From positions 1,550,001-1,614,000 of the forward strand of contig NZ_CP102197.1 of NCBI RefSeq assembly GCF_024584435.1: 64,000 nucleotides of DNA, read 5' to 3'. Position 1 is the first letter of the stretch. Every line of letters starts with the position of its first letter. The translations under genes were made by a program, and so were the position numbers. This stretch comes from Schaalia odontolytica. Its GTDB lineage: Bacteria; Actinomycetota; Actinomycetes; Actinomycetales; Actinomycetaceae. Below the pieces are notes generated by a model. It had not been told where the DNA came from. It saw nothing but the letters and a program-made list of their open reading frames with translations, and ran no database searches. Of the stretch, positions 16,659 through 26,398 are shown in pieces.

Positions 16659-18490
16659 TTGTTGTTGTCCTCATCCACGATTTCGGCGTCCACGACATCG
16701 TCCTGGGCGGGGGCCGCCTTCTGGGCGTCCTCGGCCTGCTGCTTGGCGTAGATCTCCTGGCCGATCTTCATGCCCGACTCAGACAGGGTCGTCATCGCGG
16801 CCTTCACAGCCTCAATGTCATCTCCCTTGAGGGCTTCCTTCACGGCGTCGACATCCTTCTGGACGGCCGCACGGGTCTCCTCGGAGATCTTGTCGGCCTC
16901 GTCCTTGAGCAGCTTCTCCGTCGAGTAGACGGCCTGCTCAGCCTGGTTACGGGTGTCGGCTTCCTCACGGCGCTTCTTGTCCTCGGCAGCGTGCTCCTCG
17001 GCCTCGCGCACCATGCGGTCGATGTCCTCCTTGGGCAGGGACGATCCACCGGTGATGGTGACCGACTGCTCCTTACCCGTGCCGCGATCCTTCGCGGAGA
17101 CGTGAACGATACCGTTGGCGTCGATGTCGAAGGTCACTTCGATCTGAGGAACGCCGCGCGGAGCGGGAGCAATGCCGGAGAGCTCGAAGGTACCCAGCAG
17201 CTTGTTGTCGCGGGCAAACTCACGCTCGCCCTGGTAGACCTGAATGAGCACGGAGGGCTGGCCATCCTCGGCGGTGGAGAAGATCTCCGAGGCCTTGGTC
17301 GGGATCGCCGTGTTACGGTCGATGAGCTTGGTCATAACGCCACCCTTGGTCTCGATGCCGAGCGACAGGGGGGTCACGTCAATAAGCAGGACATCCTTGC
17401 GGTCACCCTGGATGACGCCGGCCTGCAGGGCAGCGCCCACGGCGACGACCTCATCGGGGTTGACACCCTTGTTGGGCTCACGGCCGCCGGTCAGCTCCTT
17501 GACAACCTCGGTGACGGCGGGCATGCGGGTGGAGCCGCCGACGAGCACGACGTGGTCGATCTCGGAGACGGTCACGTCAGCCTCGGCCATGACGTCGCGG
17601 AAGGGCTTCTTGGTGCGCTCGAGCAGGTCCGCGGTCAGTTCCTCGAACTTGGCGCGCGTCAGGGTCTCATCCAGGTGGATGGGGCCATCGGCGGTCATGG
17701 ACAGGTACTGCAGCGAGATGTTCGTGGAGGTCGCGGAGGACAGCTCCTTCTTGGCCTGCTCAGCGGCTTCCTTGAGACGCTGGAGCGCAACGGGGTCCTT
17801 CGACAGGTCCGCGCCGGTCTTCGCCTTGACCTGGCTGATCAGCCAGTCGACGATGCGCTGATCCCAGTCGTCGCCGCCCAGGTGGTTGTCGCCGGAGGTG
17901 GCACGCACCTGGATGGTGGAGAAGCCGTCATCATCCTTACCCACCTCAAGGAGGGACACGTCGAACGTGCCGCCACCGAGGTCGAAGACCAGGATGAGCT
18001 CGTCTTCCTTGCCCTTTTCGAGACCGTAGGCCAGGGCCGCGGCGGTGGGTTCGTTGACGATGCGTTCGACCTTGAGGCCGGCGATCTGACCGGCGTCCTT
18101 GGTCGCCTGACGCTGCGCGTCATTGAAGTAGGCGGGAACCGTGATGACGGCCTCGGTGACGGGCTCACCCAGGTAGGCTTCGGCGTCCCTCTTCAGCTTC
18201 TGGAGGATGCGCGCGGAGATTTCCTGCGCCGTGTACTTCTTGCCGTCGATCTCCGTCGTCCAGTCGGTGCCCATGTGGCGCTTGACCGAGGAGATGGTGC
18301 GATCAACGTTCGTGACCGCCTGACGCTTGGCGATCTCACCGACGAGAACCTCGCCGGTCTTGGAGAAGGCGACGACCGAAGGAGTCGTGCGAGCGCCTTC
18401 AGCGTTCGGAATGATGGTGGGCTCGCCGCCTTCGAGGACGGCGATAGCGGAGTTGGTGGTGCCGAGGTCGATGCCGACTGCACGTGCCAT
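16655..18490 (-). CDS. dnaK: Molecular chaperone DnaK (Hsp70)
   Basis: The 611-residue Hsp70 has an N-terminal actin-like ATPase domain ([57 protein letters not shown]), linker and substrate-binding domain ([17 protein letters not shown]) and the acidic C-terminal tail. The ATG at 18490 is preceded by AAAGGAA and opens with [10 protein letters not shown] as in actinobacterial DnaK. A HAIR operator lies 90 bp upstream. It heads the operon dnaK-grpE-dnaJ-hspR. Confidence 0.98.
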   Translation of the reverse strand: MARAVGIDLGTTNSAIAVLEGGEPTIIPNAEGARTTPSVVAFSKTGEVLVGEIAKRQAVTNVDRTISSVKRHMGTDWTTEIDGKKYTAQEISARILQKLKRDAEAYLGEPVTEAVITVPAYFNDAQRQATKDAGQIAGLKVERIVNEPTAAALAYGLEKGKEDELILVFDLGGGTFDVSLLEVGKDDDGFSTIQVRATSGDNHLGGDDWDQRIVDWLISQVKAKTGADLSKDPVALQRLKEAAEQAKKELSSATSTNISLQYLSMTADGPIHLDETLTRAKFEELTADLLERTKKPFRDVMAEADVTVSEIDHVVLVGGSTRMPAVTEVVKELTGGREPNKGVNPDEVVAVGAALQAGVIQGDRKDVLLIDVTPLSLGIETKGGVMTKLIDRNTAIPTKASEIFSTAEDGQPSVLIQVYQGEREFARDNKLLGTFELSGIAPAPRGVPQIEVTFDIDANGIVHVSAKDRGTGKEQSVTITGGSSLPKEDIDRMVREAEEHAAEDKKRREEADTRNQAEQAVYSTEKLLKDEADKISEETRAAVQKDVDAVKEALKGDDIEAVKAAMTTLSESGMKIGQEIYAKQQAEDAQKAAPAQDDVVDAEIVDEDNNK

Positions 18491-18579
18491 AGTGTGTGTT
18501 CCTTTCATCGGCGAGGCCGACTCCGTCTCACCGGAGCGGCTCGCATTGCTGTCTCGTGCCGGGATGATCCCGACAGACC

Positions 18580-18600
18580 CTTGAGTCTGATGTACTCAAC
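18580..18600. promoter_or_regulatory. HAIR operator (HspR binding site) upstream of dnaK
   Basis: CTTGAGT-N7-ACTCAAC matches the HspR inverted-repeat consensus in all but one base. An additional single half-site CTTGAGT occurs at 18643-18649, about 43 bases farther upstream, with no partner arm. Confidence 0.93.
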
Positions 18601-18718
18601 TTTAGGACCGGGCGTTTTATTCCGCAAGCCGAACACCCGAAACTTGAGTCACGCACGCTCATGCTTGATGGAGGGTGTGCACTCGCCTCGGACCGGAGGC
18701 TTCCCCACGCAAGACAGC

Positions 18719-18747
18719 GGACCCCGGGCCCGTGGGGCCCGGGGTCC
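18719..18747 (-). terminator. GC-rich hairpin downstream of the adhesin gene
   Basis: GGACCCCGGGCCC pairs perfectly with GGGCCCGGGGTCC over a 3-base loop. It starts 32 bases after the adhesin stop on the minus strand and insulates it from the dnaK promoter. No U-run is seen. Confidence 0.7.
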
Positions 18748-18779
18748 AAAGCTCAGCGCTCGCTCAGCCGTTGATCACG

Positions 18780-21700
18780 TCAGCGACGCGCGCGGCGCAG
18801 GGCGAGGAGTCCTCCACCCATTCCCAGCAGGGTCAAGGTCGCCAGGGAGCCACCGAGCACATCGGCGCCGGTCCTGGCCAGGTTGGGACGGTCCCCACCA
18901 TCGTGACCACCGGGGGTCTCGCTCGGCGTCGGAGTCTCGCTCGGCGTCGGGGTTGCCGACGGCGTCGGGTCCGGAACCGGGGTGTAGGTGTTGGTCACCT
19001 CGAGGGTGGCAACCTCGCCCGCCTTGATCACCACGGGATCAATCGTGGAGGTCTGGAGAGTGAAACCATCAACCGAGGCATCCTTCTCCGTCACCGTGCA
19101 GGTCGCACCGGCGGGGATGTCACGGGAGACCTTGGTGTCACCGGCGGCGACGTCCGTGATCGAACCGGAGGTCTTGGCCGCGTCATCACACACGTAGTCG
19201 AAGGAGAACGTCTTGTCGGCAGGAATGTCACCAACAACCTTCTTGGTCACGGCAATGTTGCCCGGAGCCGGGGTGTAGGTGTTGGTCATGAGAAGCGCAG
19301 TAACCTCGCCATCCTTGACGGTAACGGGATCCGCCACAGCACTGTCGAGGATGAAGCCATCAACCGCAGCCTCGGCCTCACGTTCGGTCACCAGACACTC
19401 GGCACCGGCCGGAATGTCACCGGATTCCTTGGTCTCGCCGGCGGCGACGTCCGTAATCGAACCGGAGGTCTTGGCCGGATCATCACACACGTAGTCGAAG
19501 GAGAACGTCTTACCCGCAGGAATGTCACCAACAACTTCCTTCGTCACCGAGATTTTGCCGACCTTCGGCGTGTACGTGTTGGTGACCTCGAGGGTGGCGA
19601 CCTCGCCCGCCTTGACCATCACGGGATCAATCGTGGAGGTCTGGAGAGTGAAACCATCAACCGAGGCATCCTTCTCCGTCACCGTGCAGGTCGCACCAGC
19701 CGGAATATCGCGGGAGACCTTGGTGTCACCGGCGGCGACGTCCGTGATCGAACCGGAGGTCTTAGCCGGATCATCACACACGTAGTCGAAGGAGAACGTC
19801 TTACCCGCAGGAATGTCACCAACAACCTTCTTGGTCACGGCAATGTTGCCAGGAGCCGGGGTATAGGTGTTGGTCATGACAAGCGCAGCAACCTCGCCAT
19901 CCTTGACGGTAACGGGATCCGCCACAGCACTGTCGAGGATGAAGCCATCAACCGCAGCCTCGGCCTCACGTTCGGTCACGAGACACTCGGCACCGTCCGG
20001 GATGTCGCCCGATTCCTTGGTCTCGCCGGCGGCGACGTTCAGGATCGAACCGGAGGTCTTCGCGGCGTCGTCACACACGTAGTCGAAGGAGAACGTCTTA
20101 CCAGCCGGGATGCCACCAACAACTTCCTTCGTCACCGAGATCTTGCCGACCTTCGGCGTGTAGGTGTTGGTCACCTCAACGGCAGCAACCTCGCCCGCCT
20201 TGACCATCACGGGATCAATCGCGGAGGTTTCCAGGTTGCTTCCGTCGATGGAGGCGTCCCGTTCGGTCACCGTGCAGGTCGCGCCAGCGGGAATCTCAGC
20301 GGACTCCTTGGCCTGACCGGGAACGACATCCGTGATCGAGCCGGAGGTCTTCGCCGCATCGTCACACACGTAATCGAAAGCGAAGGTCTTGCCAGCCGGG
20401 ATGTCACCAACAACCTTCTTGGTCACAGCAATCTTGCCGGGAGCCGCGGCTGCGGTGTTGGTCAGCGAGACCGAAGAGACGTTGTTCTCAGCGATGGTGA
20501 AGGAGACCTCGTTCACGGCGCTCGTGGATCCGACGGAGAAGGAGGGATCACCCTGCCAACGCAGAGCGGCCGGCAGCTGTGTGGAGTCGAGGGACTCCGT
20601 GAGCGTCACCTTGGTGCCCTTGGGGAAGGCCACACCGGCCACACCCTGCTCAACGGGAACCTTCATCGTGTAGGGGTTGGCTCCACCCTCGGGAGCGGTC
20701 CACTCGGGGTGGAGAGCCGGGTCCCAGCCAGCGGGGAGCTCGTACTTGACGTTAACCGTGACGGCCGTGGCGGCGGGGATCTGACCGGCGTCGGCACCGA
20801 CCTGCGCTCCGAGGACGTACTTCTTCACGCCGAAGGCCCCGTATCCGGGCTTCATCTCAATGGTGTAGGTGATCGGGTCGCGGTAGCTGATCGCCGAGGT
20901 GATCGGGCCTTCCGCGTCACCCACCAGCGTCGCGCTGTTCGTGTACTGCTTCTCGGGGATGACGTTACCGTCGATCTTCGAGGAGTAGACGATCTCGTAG
21001 TTGATCGCCGGATCGAAGTTGCCGTCGGTACGAGTAAGCGTCACCGTCGCGGACTTGCCGTCTGCGGAGATCGTGCGTTCCAGCGTGTAGTTGCCGTAGG
21101 CCGTGTTGATGCCGGGCTGCCCGACTCGCGCGACCGTGGGGTACTGGTTCGGCGCGCTCTTAGGATCGACTCGAACGTACCAGGTGGAGTCGGCGGGCAG
21201 CAGCGTCTGACCGTCAGCGCCGAGGACATCGTTGAAGACGACCTTGTTCGCGTAGGTGCCTGCGGGCATTCCAGCACGCTCTGAGAGGCGGCGGCCGGAA
21301 CCAGTAATGTGCCAGTTGATCTGGGTCGAGTCACGCTTCAGGGAGTTCGCGTACTTGCCGACGTTCTTCTCGGTCCACAGGCGCTGGACGATGGGCCCAT
21401 CGTTCGGGTTCGGAACCTGAGTCTCGACGCCATTGGCATTGAAGGGAAGCTTCGTCAGCGGCGTTTCCTTCTGAGCCATGAGCATCTGATTCATCGTGCC
21501 CTTGACGTTGCCTTGAGCTGCGACAGCTTGATTGAAGGTACAGGTCATGACATCGGCGGCAGTCACACACTCGCCGACCTGCTCGCGGTTAAACATCAGC
21601 GGATCGCTACGCCCCACCTCGCGGAATCGGTAGTAGTGCGTAATATCAGGCAACGCGGCCCCCGTGGCCGGAAGACCAACCGTGAAGGAGTCGCCCGGCT

Positions 21701-21956
21701 GAGGGTTTGCCTCGGTGGCATCCCACTCGATATACATCCTCACCGGATCCTCAACCTGGGCACCCGCCCCTGGGATCTCCACTCCGTCCTTGTCGGACAG
21801 AACCAGCGGCTTGATCGCAACCTTAATGTTGGGGTTGACGGCGGCCTCGGCAGGCGCGGCCGAAAAGACGCCAAAGACGCCCATCCCGGTCGCGGCGAGG
21901 GCCAGCGCCGAAGCACCGACCGCCGCCCGCGCCCACTTAGCGCGGAGCATCGTCAT
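18780..21956 (-). CDS. Wall-anchored adhesin-like protein with five DUF5979 repeats and LARTG sorting signal
   Basis: The predicted protein has 1,058 residues. It has a signal peptide (cleavage near APAEAA, about residue 37), an N-terminal region of about 510 residues with beta-sandwich-like character, five DUF5979 repeats of about 98 residues each, a short PTPSATPTPSETP wall spacer, the sorting motif LARTG, a membrane helix and RRARR. Each repeat opens with I(A/S)VTK(K/E)VVG and contains FDYVCDD plus a second cysteine (CTVTE or CLVTE), suggesting one disulphide per repeat. LAxTG signals are used by class E sortases in actinobacteria. The ATG at 21956 is 9 bases after GGAGG; longer upstream readings lack a ribosome site. 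Its binding target is unknown. Confidence 0.88.
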   Translation of the reverse strand: MTMLRAKWARAAVGASALALAATGMGVFGVFSAAPAEAAVNPNIKVAIKPLVLSDKDGVEIPGAGAQVEDPVRMYIEWDATEANPQPGDSFTVGLPATGAALPDITHYYRFREVGRSDPLMFNREQVGECVTAADVMTCTFNQAVAAQGNVKGTMNQMLMAQKETPLTKLPFNANGVETQVPNPNDGPIVQRLWTEKNVGKYANSLKRDSTQINWHITGSGRRLSERAGMPAGTYANKVVFNDVLGADGQTLLPADSTWYVRVDPKSAPNQYPTVARVGQPGINTAYGNYTLERTISADGKSATVTLTRTDGNFDPAINYEIVYSSKIDGNVIPEKQYTNSATLVGDAEGPITSAISYRDPITYTIEMKPGYGAFGVKKYVLGAQVGADAGQIPAATAVTVNVKYELPAGWDPALHPEWTAPEGGANPYTMKVPVEQGVAGVAFPKGTKVTLTESLDSTQLPAALRWQGDPSFSVGSTSAVNEVSFTIAENNVSSVSLTNTAAAAPGKIAVTKKVVGDIPAGKTFAFDYVCDDAAKTSGSITDVVPGQAKESAEIPAGATCTVTERDASIDGSNLETSAIDPVMVKAGEVAAVEVTNTYTPKVGKISVTKEVVGGIPAGKTFSFDYVCDDAAKTSGSILNVAAGETKESGDIPDGAECLVTEREAEAAVDGFILDSAVADPVTVKDGEVAALVMTNTYTPAPGNIAVTKKVVGDIPAGKTFSFDYVCDDPAKTSGSITDVAAGDTKVSRDIPAGATCTVTEKDASVDGFTLQTSTIDPVMVKAGEVATLEVTNTYTPKVGKISVTKEVVGDIPAGKTFSFDYVCDDPAKTSGSITDVAAGETKESGDIPAGAECLVTEREAEAAVDGFILDSAVADPVTVKDGEVTALLMTNTYTPAPGNIAVTKKVVGDIPADKTFSFDYVCDDAAKTSGSITDVAAGDTKVSRDIPAGATCTVTEKDASVDGFTLQTSTIDPVVIKAGEVATLEVTNTYTPVPDPTPSATPTPSETPTPSETPGGHDGGDRPNLARTGADVLGGSLATLTLLGMGGGLLALRRARR
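18985..20450. repeat. Five tandem approximately 295-bp repeats in A-B-A-B-A order (coding)
   Basis: Unit starts, judged by the VTKxVVG codons, fall near 19240, 19540, 19830, 20125 and 20420. Alternate units are most alike: the segments near 19000 and 19590 are nearly identical in nucleotides, as are those near 19280 and 19870, which implies recent duplication of a two-unit block of about 590 bp. The farthest unit (about 20165-20450) is the most diverged. Confidence 0.85.
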
Positions 21957-22305
21957 CAATTCATCCTCCGTAGGGTTCGTATGGGTCCGCGCGACCAGGA
22001 CATAGTGGCGGCCACGACGGTTACCAGACAGACTACGTGCGATCAGAAAGGCCCATAGGCCCCAAAGCTCAACAAACCCTGACCACCCCCTGGGAATTAA
22101 CCCGCACACCGAGGAGAGGCCACCGGCACAACCCACAGACCCCACCACCCACAACTTTCCAACCAGTCACAATCCATACTATGCACTTCGTCACAGGCGA
22201 TTCGACGCGCCGGAGCCCTCTCGCAGCAAATCGCGTTCGTCACTACCCTCCGCTAGACTGTCACCGCCTCCAAACCGGAGTTTCTCATCAATCAACGGAG
22301 ACTTG
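21957..22305. other. Divergent intergenic region between adhesin and fucosidase genes
   Basis: This 349-base region must hold promoters for both divergent wall-protein genes. No clear operator was recognised. It is not predicted to encode a protein. Confidence 0.5.
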
Positions 22306-24681
22306 ATGCACATCACGAAACGAGTGGCTGGCACCCTCCTCGCCGGCCTCCTGACACTAGGAATGGCAGGTCCCGCCTTGGCCGACACGCCGACAGCAAA
22401 CAGCCAGCAAACCGGCGACTCCACCCCAACACAGCAGGCCACGTACGACGCTCGCTATGCGATTCCGGCGGCCGTGCCAGCATCCGCCGAGGACAAGGTT
22501 GCCCAGTGGCAGGACATGAAGTACGCCATGTTCATCCATTGGGGCGTCTACTCCTCCTACGCCGGCTGGTACAAGGGGCAAAAGCAGGAGGTCGGGTACC
22601 CCGAGCAGATCAAGGCCTGGGGTCACCAGCAGACGTGGGACAGCCGGATCCCCCTGCAGGGAATCCCACGCGAGGAGTACCTAGCCACCGCTCAGACCTT
22701 CGAGGCCCCGAACTTCGACGCCACCGCATGGTGCCAGCAAGCTAAAGACACCGGCATGAAGATGCTGCTCATCACCTCGAAGCACCACGATGGCTTCGCC
22801 ATGTGGGACACGGTAACGACCGACTACAACTTCACCAAGCAGTCGCCGTCCCACCGCGACCCGCTCCTTGAGCTGTCGCAGGCCTGCAAGAAGGTCGGCA
22901 TCAAGTTCGGTCTCTACTTCTCCAACATCGACTGGGAGAAGCAGCCCGAGAACCCCTGGCAGAACGCCAATACGCTGGACGAAGAGGGCTACATGGAGTA
23001 CATCCACGCCCAGCTGAAGGAACTCCTCGGAGGAAAGTACGGGGAGATCTCCGAACTCTGGTACGACATGGGCAAGCCCAACCCCGCCCAATCCGATCAG
23101 CTGCGCACATGGGCGCACGAGCTGCAGCCGAACATCATGATCAACTCGCGCGTCGGCAACGACCGGGCCGACTTCGAGGTCGGATGGGACAACGAGATGC
23201 AGTCGGAGCAGACCCAGGGCCCCTGGGAATCGGCGGTCTCCATCTTCCACAAGACCTGGGGCTACGCGAACTGGGACGACGCCGCGCCCACGTATAAGGA
23301 CACCGGGTACCCGGACTACTCCGAAGAGGAGTGGGACCATATCCGCCAGGTCGACAACACGACCGCCCTGCGCAAGGCGCCCGGCGGCGCCAAGACGAAG
23401 ACCACCGAGATCGTGGGCAACCTCTTCTCGACGGTCGCCCTGGGCGGACAGTTCCTCTTCAACGTCGGACCGAAGTTCGACGGCTCCTACGACCCGTGGG
23501 ACGCCTCGGTCCTGGCGGGCATCGGTGACTGGAACCGCGCCCACCCTGGAATCCTCAACAATTCCCGACCCGCCCACTTCCCGATCGAGACCTGGGGCAA
23601 GACCATGGTCGACGACTCCCACATCTACATGGGCATCGAGAAGTGGCCCGCAGACGACATGATTACTCTGCGCGGCGCAGGCGCCAACGACATCTCCTCG
23701 GTGAGGCTCGACGGCTCCGACGCGGCTCTGACCTACAAGGTTGAGGGCAACGACCTCGTCATCACCCTGCCCGCCAAGCCCGACGAGATCCTTCCCGTCG
23801 TGACGGTCACCACTAAGGGCACTCCCAACTATGTGCCCACCGGGCTGACCACGATCGGCTCGGAGCCGACCACGATCCCCGCCAGCGGCCTTGAGAAGTT
23901 CAAGGCCCCCACGCCCAAGACCGGCGAGACCAGCTTCACCGCGTCCATTACGTCCGGTGACAAGGTTGCCTCCGGTCTTACTGTCGCCTTCGAGACAAAG
24001 GGCTTCACGGACGACTACGCGAAGTACAAGGTCACCGTCGACGGCCAGGTCATTTCCGGCCTGAGCGTCGCCGACCTGAACGCCGGCGTCGGTCCCTTCG
24101 CAACAGGCCCGAACCAGACCGCGCGCGTCACCCTCGAGTACGACAACCCGGCCTACGCTCTCAAGGGCTTCGGCAAGGACACGTCCGTCACGTCAGTTAC
24201 CGTCAAGGCCGAGACCCTCACCACCCCCGCCGTCACGGTCGAGCCCTCGACCGTCGAAGCTGGCAAGACCGTCACCGTGAAGGGCACGGGCTTCGCCCCC
24301 GAATCCTCCGTGACCCTCACGCTGCACTCCGAGCCCGTCGAGGTCGGCACCGCCACCGTGGGAGAGGACGGATCTCTCACGGCGACCGTGACGGTGCCTG
24401 CCACGACTGAGGCGGGCGAGCACACCCTCGTTGCTGCCTCGGCTTCCCCAAGCGTCACCGCGTCGGCTCCACTGACTGTCACCCGAGCGCCCGCGGCTCC
24501 CACCCAGGAGCCGAGCGCCGCGCCGAGCCCGAGTTCTTCGGCCGCTCCCGCGCCCGACCAGGGAGGCACGGGAGGCCTGGCGCGCACCGGCAGCCACGCG
24601 GTGTTTGCCGGCGTGGTGGCCGCACTGGCTGCGGGGGCGGGCACCGCCTTCGTTCGCCGCTCGCGCCGCGCGAAGGCCTAG
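22306..24681 (+). CDS. Wall-anchored GH29 alpha-L-fucosidase
   Basis: This 791-residue secreted glycosidase is predicted to release L-fucose from glycans such as mucins or milk oligosaccharides at the cell surface. After a signal peptide (ending near GPALA), a GH29 catalytic domain spans about residues 45-420 (KYAMFIHWGVYSSYAGWY, ITSKHHDGFAMWD, and ELWYDMGKPN with the probable nucleophilic Asp). A C-terminal beta domain, an uncharacterised domain and an Ig-like domain (about 640-720) follow. The end has a Ser/Pro spacer, LARTG, a membrane helix and RRSRRAKA. The ATG at 22306 follows CGGAG; a TTG directly before it is less likely. Linkage specificity is not visible. Confidence 0.93.
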   Translation: MHITKRVAGTLLAGLLTLGMAGPALADTPTANSQQTGDSTPTQQATYDARYAIPAAVPASAEDKVAQWQDMKYAMFIHWGVYSSYAGWYKGQKQEVGYPEQIKAWGHQQTWDSRIPLQGIPREEYLATAQTFEAPNFDATAWCQQAKDTGMKMLLITSKHHDGFAMWDTVTTDYNFTKQSPSHRDPLLELSQACKKVGIKFGLYFSNIDWEKQPENPWQNANTLDEEGYMEYIHAQLKELLGGKYGEISELWYDMGKPNPAQSDQLRTWAHELQPNIMINSRVGNDRADFEVGWDNEMQSEQTQGPWESAVSIFHKTWGYANWDDAAPTYKDTGYPDYSEEEWDHIRQVDNTTALRKAPGGAKTKTTEIVGNLFSTVALGGQFLFNVGPKFDGSYDPWDASVLAGIGDWNRAHPGILNNSRPAHFPIETWGKTMVDDSHIYMGIEKWPADDMITLRGAGANDISSVRLDGSDAALTYKVEGNDLVITLPAKPDEILPVVTVTTKGTPNYVPTGLTTIGSEPTTIPASGLEKFKAPTPKTGETSFTASITSGDKVASGLTVAFETKGFTDDYAKYKVTVDGQVISGLSVADLNAGVGPFATGPNQTARVTLEYDNPAYALKGFGKDTSVTSVTVKAETLTTPAVTVEPSTVEAGKTVTVKGTGFAPESSVTLTLHSEPVEVGTATVGEDGSLTATVTVPATTEAGEHTLVAASASPSVTASAPLTVTRAPAAPTQEPSAAPSPSSSAAPAPDQGGTGGLARTGSHAVFAGVVAALAAGAGTAFVRRSRRAKA

Positions 24682-24707
24682 CGCCCGCGTGGGAATGACC
24701 ACCACCT

Positions 24708-24747
24708 AGCGGGGTGGGGCGTACCCGATCGGGTGCCCCACCCCGCT
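24708..24747 (+). terminator. Stem-loop terminator after the fucosidase gene
   Basis: AGCGGGGTGGGGC and GCCCCACCCCGCT form a perfect 13-bp stem with a 14-base loop, 27 bases after the stop. It ends 12 bases before the start of rlmC, so it could also affect rlmC translation. Confidence 0.7.
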
Positions 24748-24759
24748 TACACTTGGGGG

Positions 24760-25923
24760 ATGCGCTGCGACCACTACGACGCCGGGACCTGCCACTCCTG
24801 CTCCCTGCTCCCCCTCCCCTACGATCGTCAGCTCGCCGACAAGGAACACGCCGTCGCGGGCACGCTCTCGCTCGTCCCGGGGGCCGGGAACATCCGATGG
24901 CTCACCCCCGCCTCGTCGGAGCAGTCGGGGTTCCGCACGAGCGTGAAGCTCGTCGTCGGAGGCACTCGCAGGCGCCCCACCCTGGGGGTCCTCGGACCGG
25001 ACCGGCGAGGCGTCGACCTGCCCGGATGTCCGATCCAGCATCCCGCCATCAACCGCGCCACTCCCGGCCTCAAGCGCTTCATTCGTTCCCTGAACCTCAC
25101 CCCCTACGACGTGCCCGCCAGGCGCGGGGAACTCAAGAACATCCTCATCACCGTCGGCGCTGGGCAGCGCCTCATGATCCGCTTCGTGCTTCGCACCCGT
25201 GACCGCGTGTCCGACATACGCTCCGCCCTTCCCCTGTTACGCGATCTGGTGCCGGCCGCTCACGTCGTCACCGCAAACATCCACCCCACCCACGAGGCCA
25301 TCGTCGAGGGTCCCGACGAGATCATCCTGACACGCGCCCGCACCCTCCCGCTGACCGTGGAGGGGCTTGCGCTGGGGCCCCGCTCCTTCGCTCAGACCAA
25401 CGCCCGCGTTGCCGCGGCGCTCTACGAGCAGGCCTCCCGGTGGGCGAGGCTTCCCCTGCCCGACGGGCGCGTGCCGGAGGGCCTGTGGGACCTGTACTGC
25501 GGGGTCGGCGGATTCGCGCTTGCGTGTGCGCGCGGTGGGATCCCCCATGTGACCGGCGTCGAGGTGTCGGCGGGGGCGATCTCGTCCGCGATCACCGCCG
25601 CGCGAACAGCGGGTCTTCGGCGCGACGAGGCCCGTTTTATCTGTGACGACGCGATCGCGTGGGCGCGCGCCCAGCCCGCATCGACCGTCCCCGACGTCAT
25701 CGTCGTCAATCCCCCGCGCCGAGGCATCGGCCCGGATTTGGCCGCATACCTGAACGAATGCGGCGCCCCCCGCGTCATCTACTCCTCGTGCAATCCAACC
25801 TCGCTCGCCCAGGACCTAACGGTGATGCCCGCGCTGCGCCCCGTCGAAGGCAGGGTCTTCGACATGTTTCCGCACACGAGCCACGTGGAGGCAGCCGTGC
25901 TGCTGGAGCGGGCGGGGGCGTAG
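24760..25923 (+). CDS. rlmC: 23S rRNA (uracil(747)-C5)-methyltransferase RlmC-like
   Basis: This 387-residue SAM- and [4Fe-4S]-dependent RNA methyltransferase is of the RlmC/RlmD/TrmA family. The N-terminal MRCDHYDAGTCHSCSLLPLPY is characteristic of RlmC, with cluster cysteines at residues 3, 11 and 14 and a fourth in LPGCPIQHP. Further motifs are GPRSFAQTN, SAM site DLYCGVGGFAL, NPPRRG and the catalytic Cys in YSSCNPTSLAQDL. The ATG at 24760 is chosen because it gives the family N-terminus. The sequence begins very close to the preceding terminator hairpin. Confidence 0.92.
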   Translation: MRCDHYDAGTCHSCSLLPLPYDRQLADKEHAVAGTLSLVPGAGNIRWLTPASSEQSGFRTSVKLVVGGTRRRPTLGVLGPDRRGVDLPGCPIQHPAINRATPGLKRFIRSLNLTPYDVPARRGELKNILITVGAGQRLMIRFVLRTRDRVSDIRSALPLLRDLVPAAHVVTANIHPTHEAIVEGPDEIILTRARTLPLTVEGLALGPRSFAQTNARVAAALYEQASRWARLPLPDGRVPEGLWDLYCGVGGFALACARGGIPHVTGVEVSAGAISSAITAARTAGLRRDEARFICDDAIAWARAQPASTVPDVIVVNPPRRGIGPDLAAYLNECGAPRVIYSSCNPTSLAQDLTVMPALRPVEGRVFDMFPHTSHVEAAVLLERAGA

Positions 25924-26014
25924 CGAGGCTACACGCGGCCGCGGGCGGACCCGCGCCTCGCGCACAACCGTTACACTGACGCAAAACGACACTGCCCACG
26001 AAAGGCTCGCGCCC

Positions 26015-26398
26015 ATGAGGATCGAACACGTCGCGATGTACGTCAACGACCTCGAGGCCGCGCGCGACTTCTTCGTCCGCTACCTTGACGGCCGCTCCGA
26101 CGGCGGCTACCACAACACGACGACGGGTTTTCGATCCTACTTCATCACTTTCGAGGACGGCCCGCGCCTGGAAGTCATGACGAAGCCGCGCATGGACGAT
26201 GCCGTCAAGGGCATCAATCGGACGGGGTACGCGCACATCGCTTTCTCTGTCGGAAGCAAGGAAGCGGTCGACGCGATGACCGCCACGCTCAGGACGGAAG
26301 GATACGAGGTCGTGAGCGGCCCCAGAACAACCGGCGACGGCTACTACGAGAGCTGCGTCGTGGCCATCGAGGGAAACCAGATCGAGATCACGATCTGA
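26015..26398 (+). CDS. VOC-family glyoxalase-like protein
   Basis: This 127-residue single-domain vicinal-oxygen-chelate protein opens MRIEHVAMYVNDLEAARDFFVRYL. It has metal-ligand candidates His5, Glu (in RLEVMTK), His (in GYAHIAFSVGS) and the closing Glu in NQIEITI. It resembles lactoylglutathione lyase-like and antibiotic-resistance VOC proteins; the substrate is unknown. AAAGG lies about 10 bases before the ATG. A TACACT motif at about 25973 may be the -10 element. Confidence 0.87.
   Translation: MRIEHVAMYVNDLEAARDFFVRYLDGRSDGGYHNTTTGFRSYFITFEDGPRLEVMTKPRMDDAVKGINRTGYAHIAFSVGSKEAVDAMTATLRTEGYEVVSGPRTTGDGYYESCVVAIEGNQIEITI

Noticed and set aside
16463..19027. Plus-strand open frame of about 850 codons opposite dnaK
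   Set aside because: It is an antisense shadow of the well-supported dnaK and grpE genes.
18675..21284. Long plus-strand open frame of about 870 codons opposite the DUF5979 protein
   Set aside because: It mirrors the repeats of the minus-strand adhesin, has no ribosome site or protein-like composition, and arises from high GC content.
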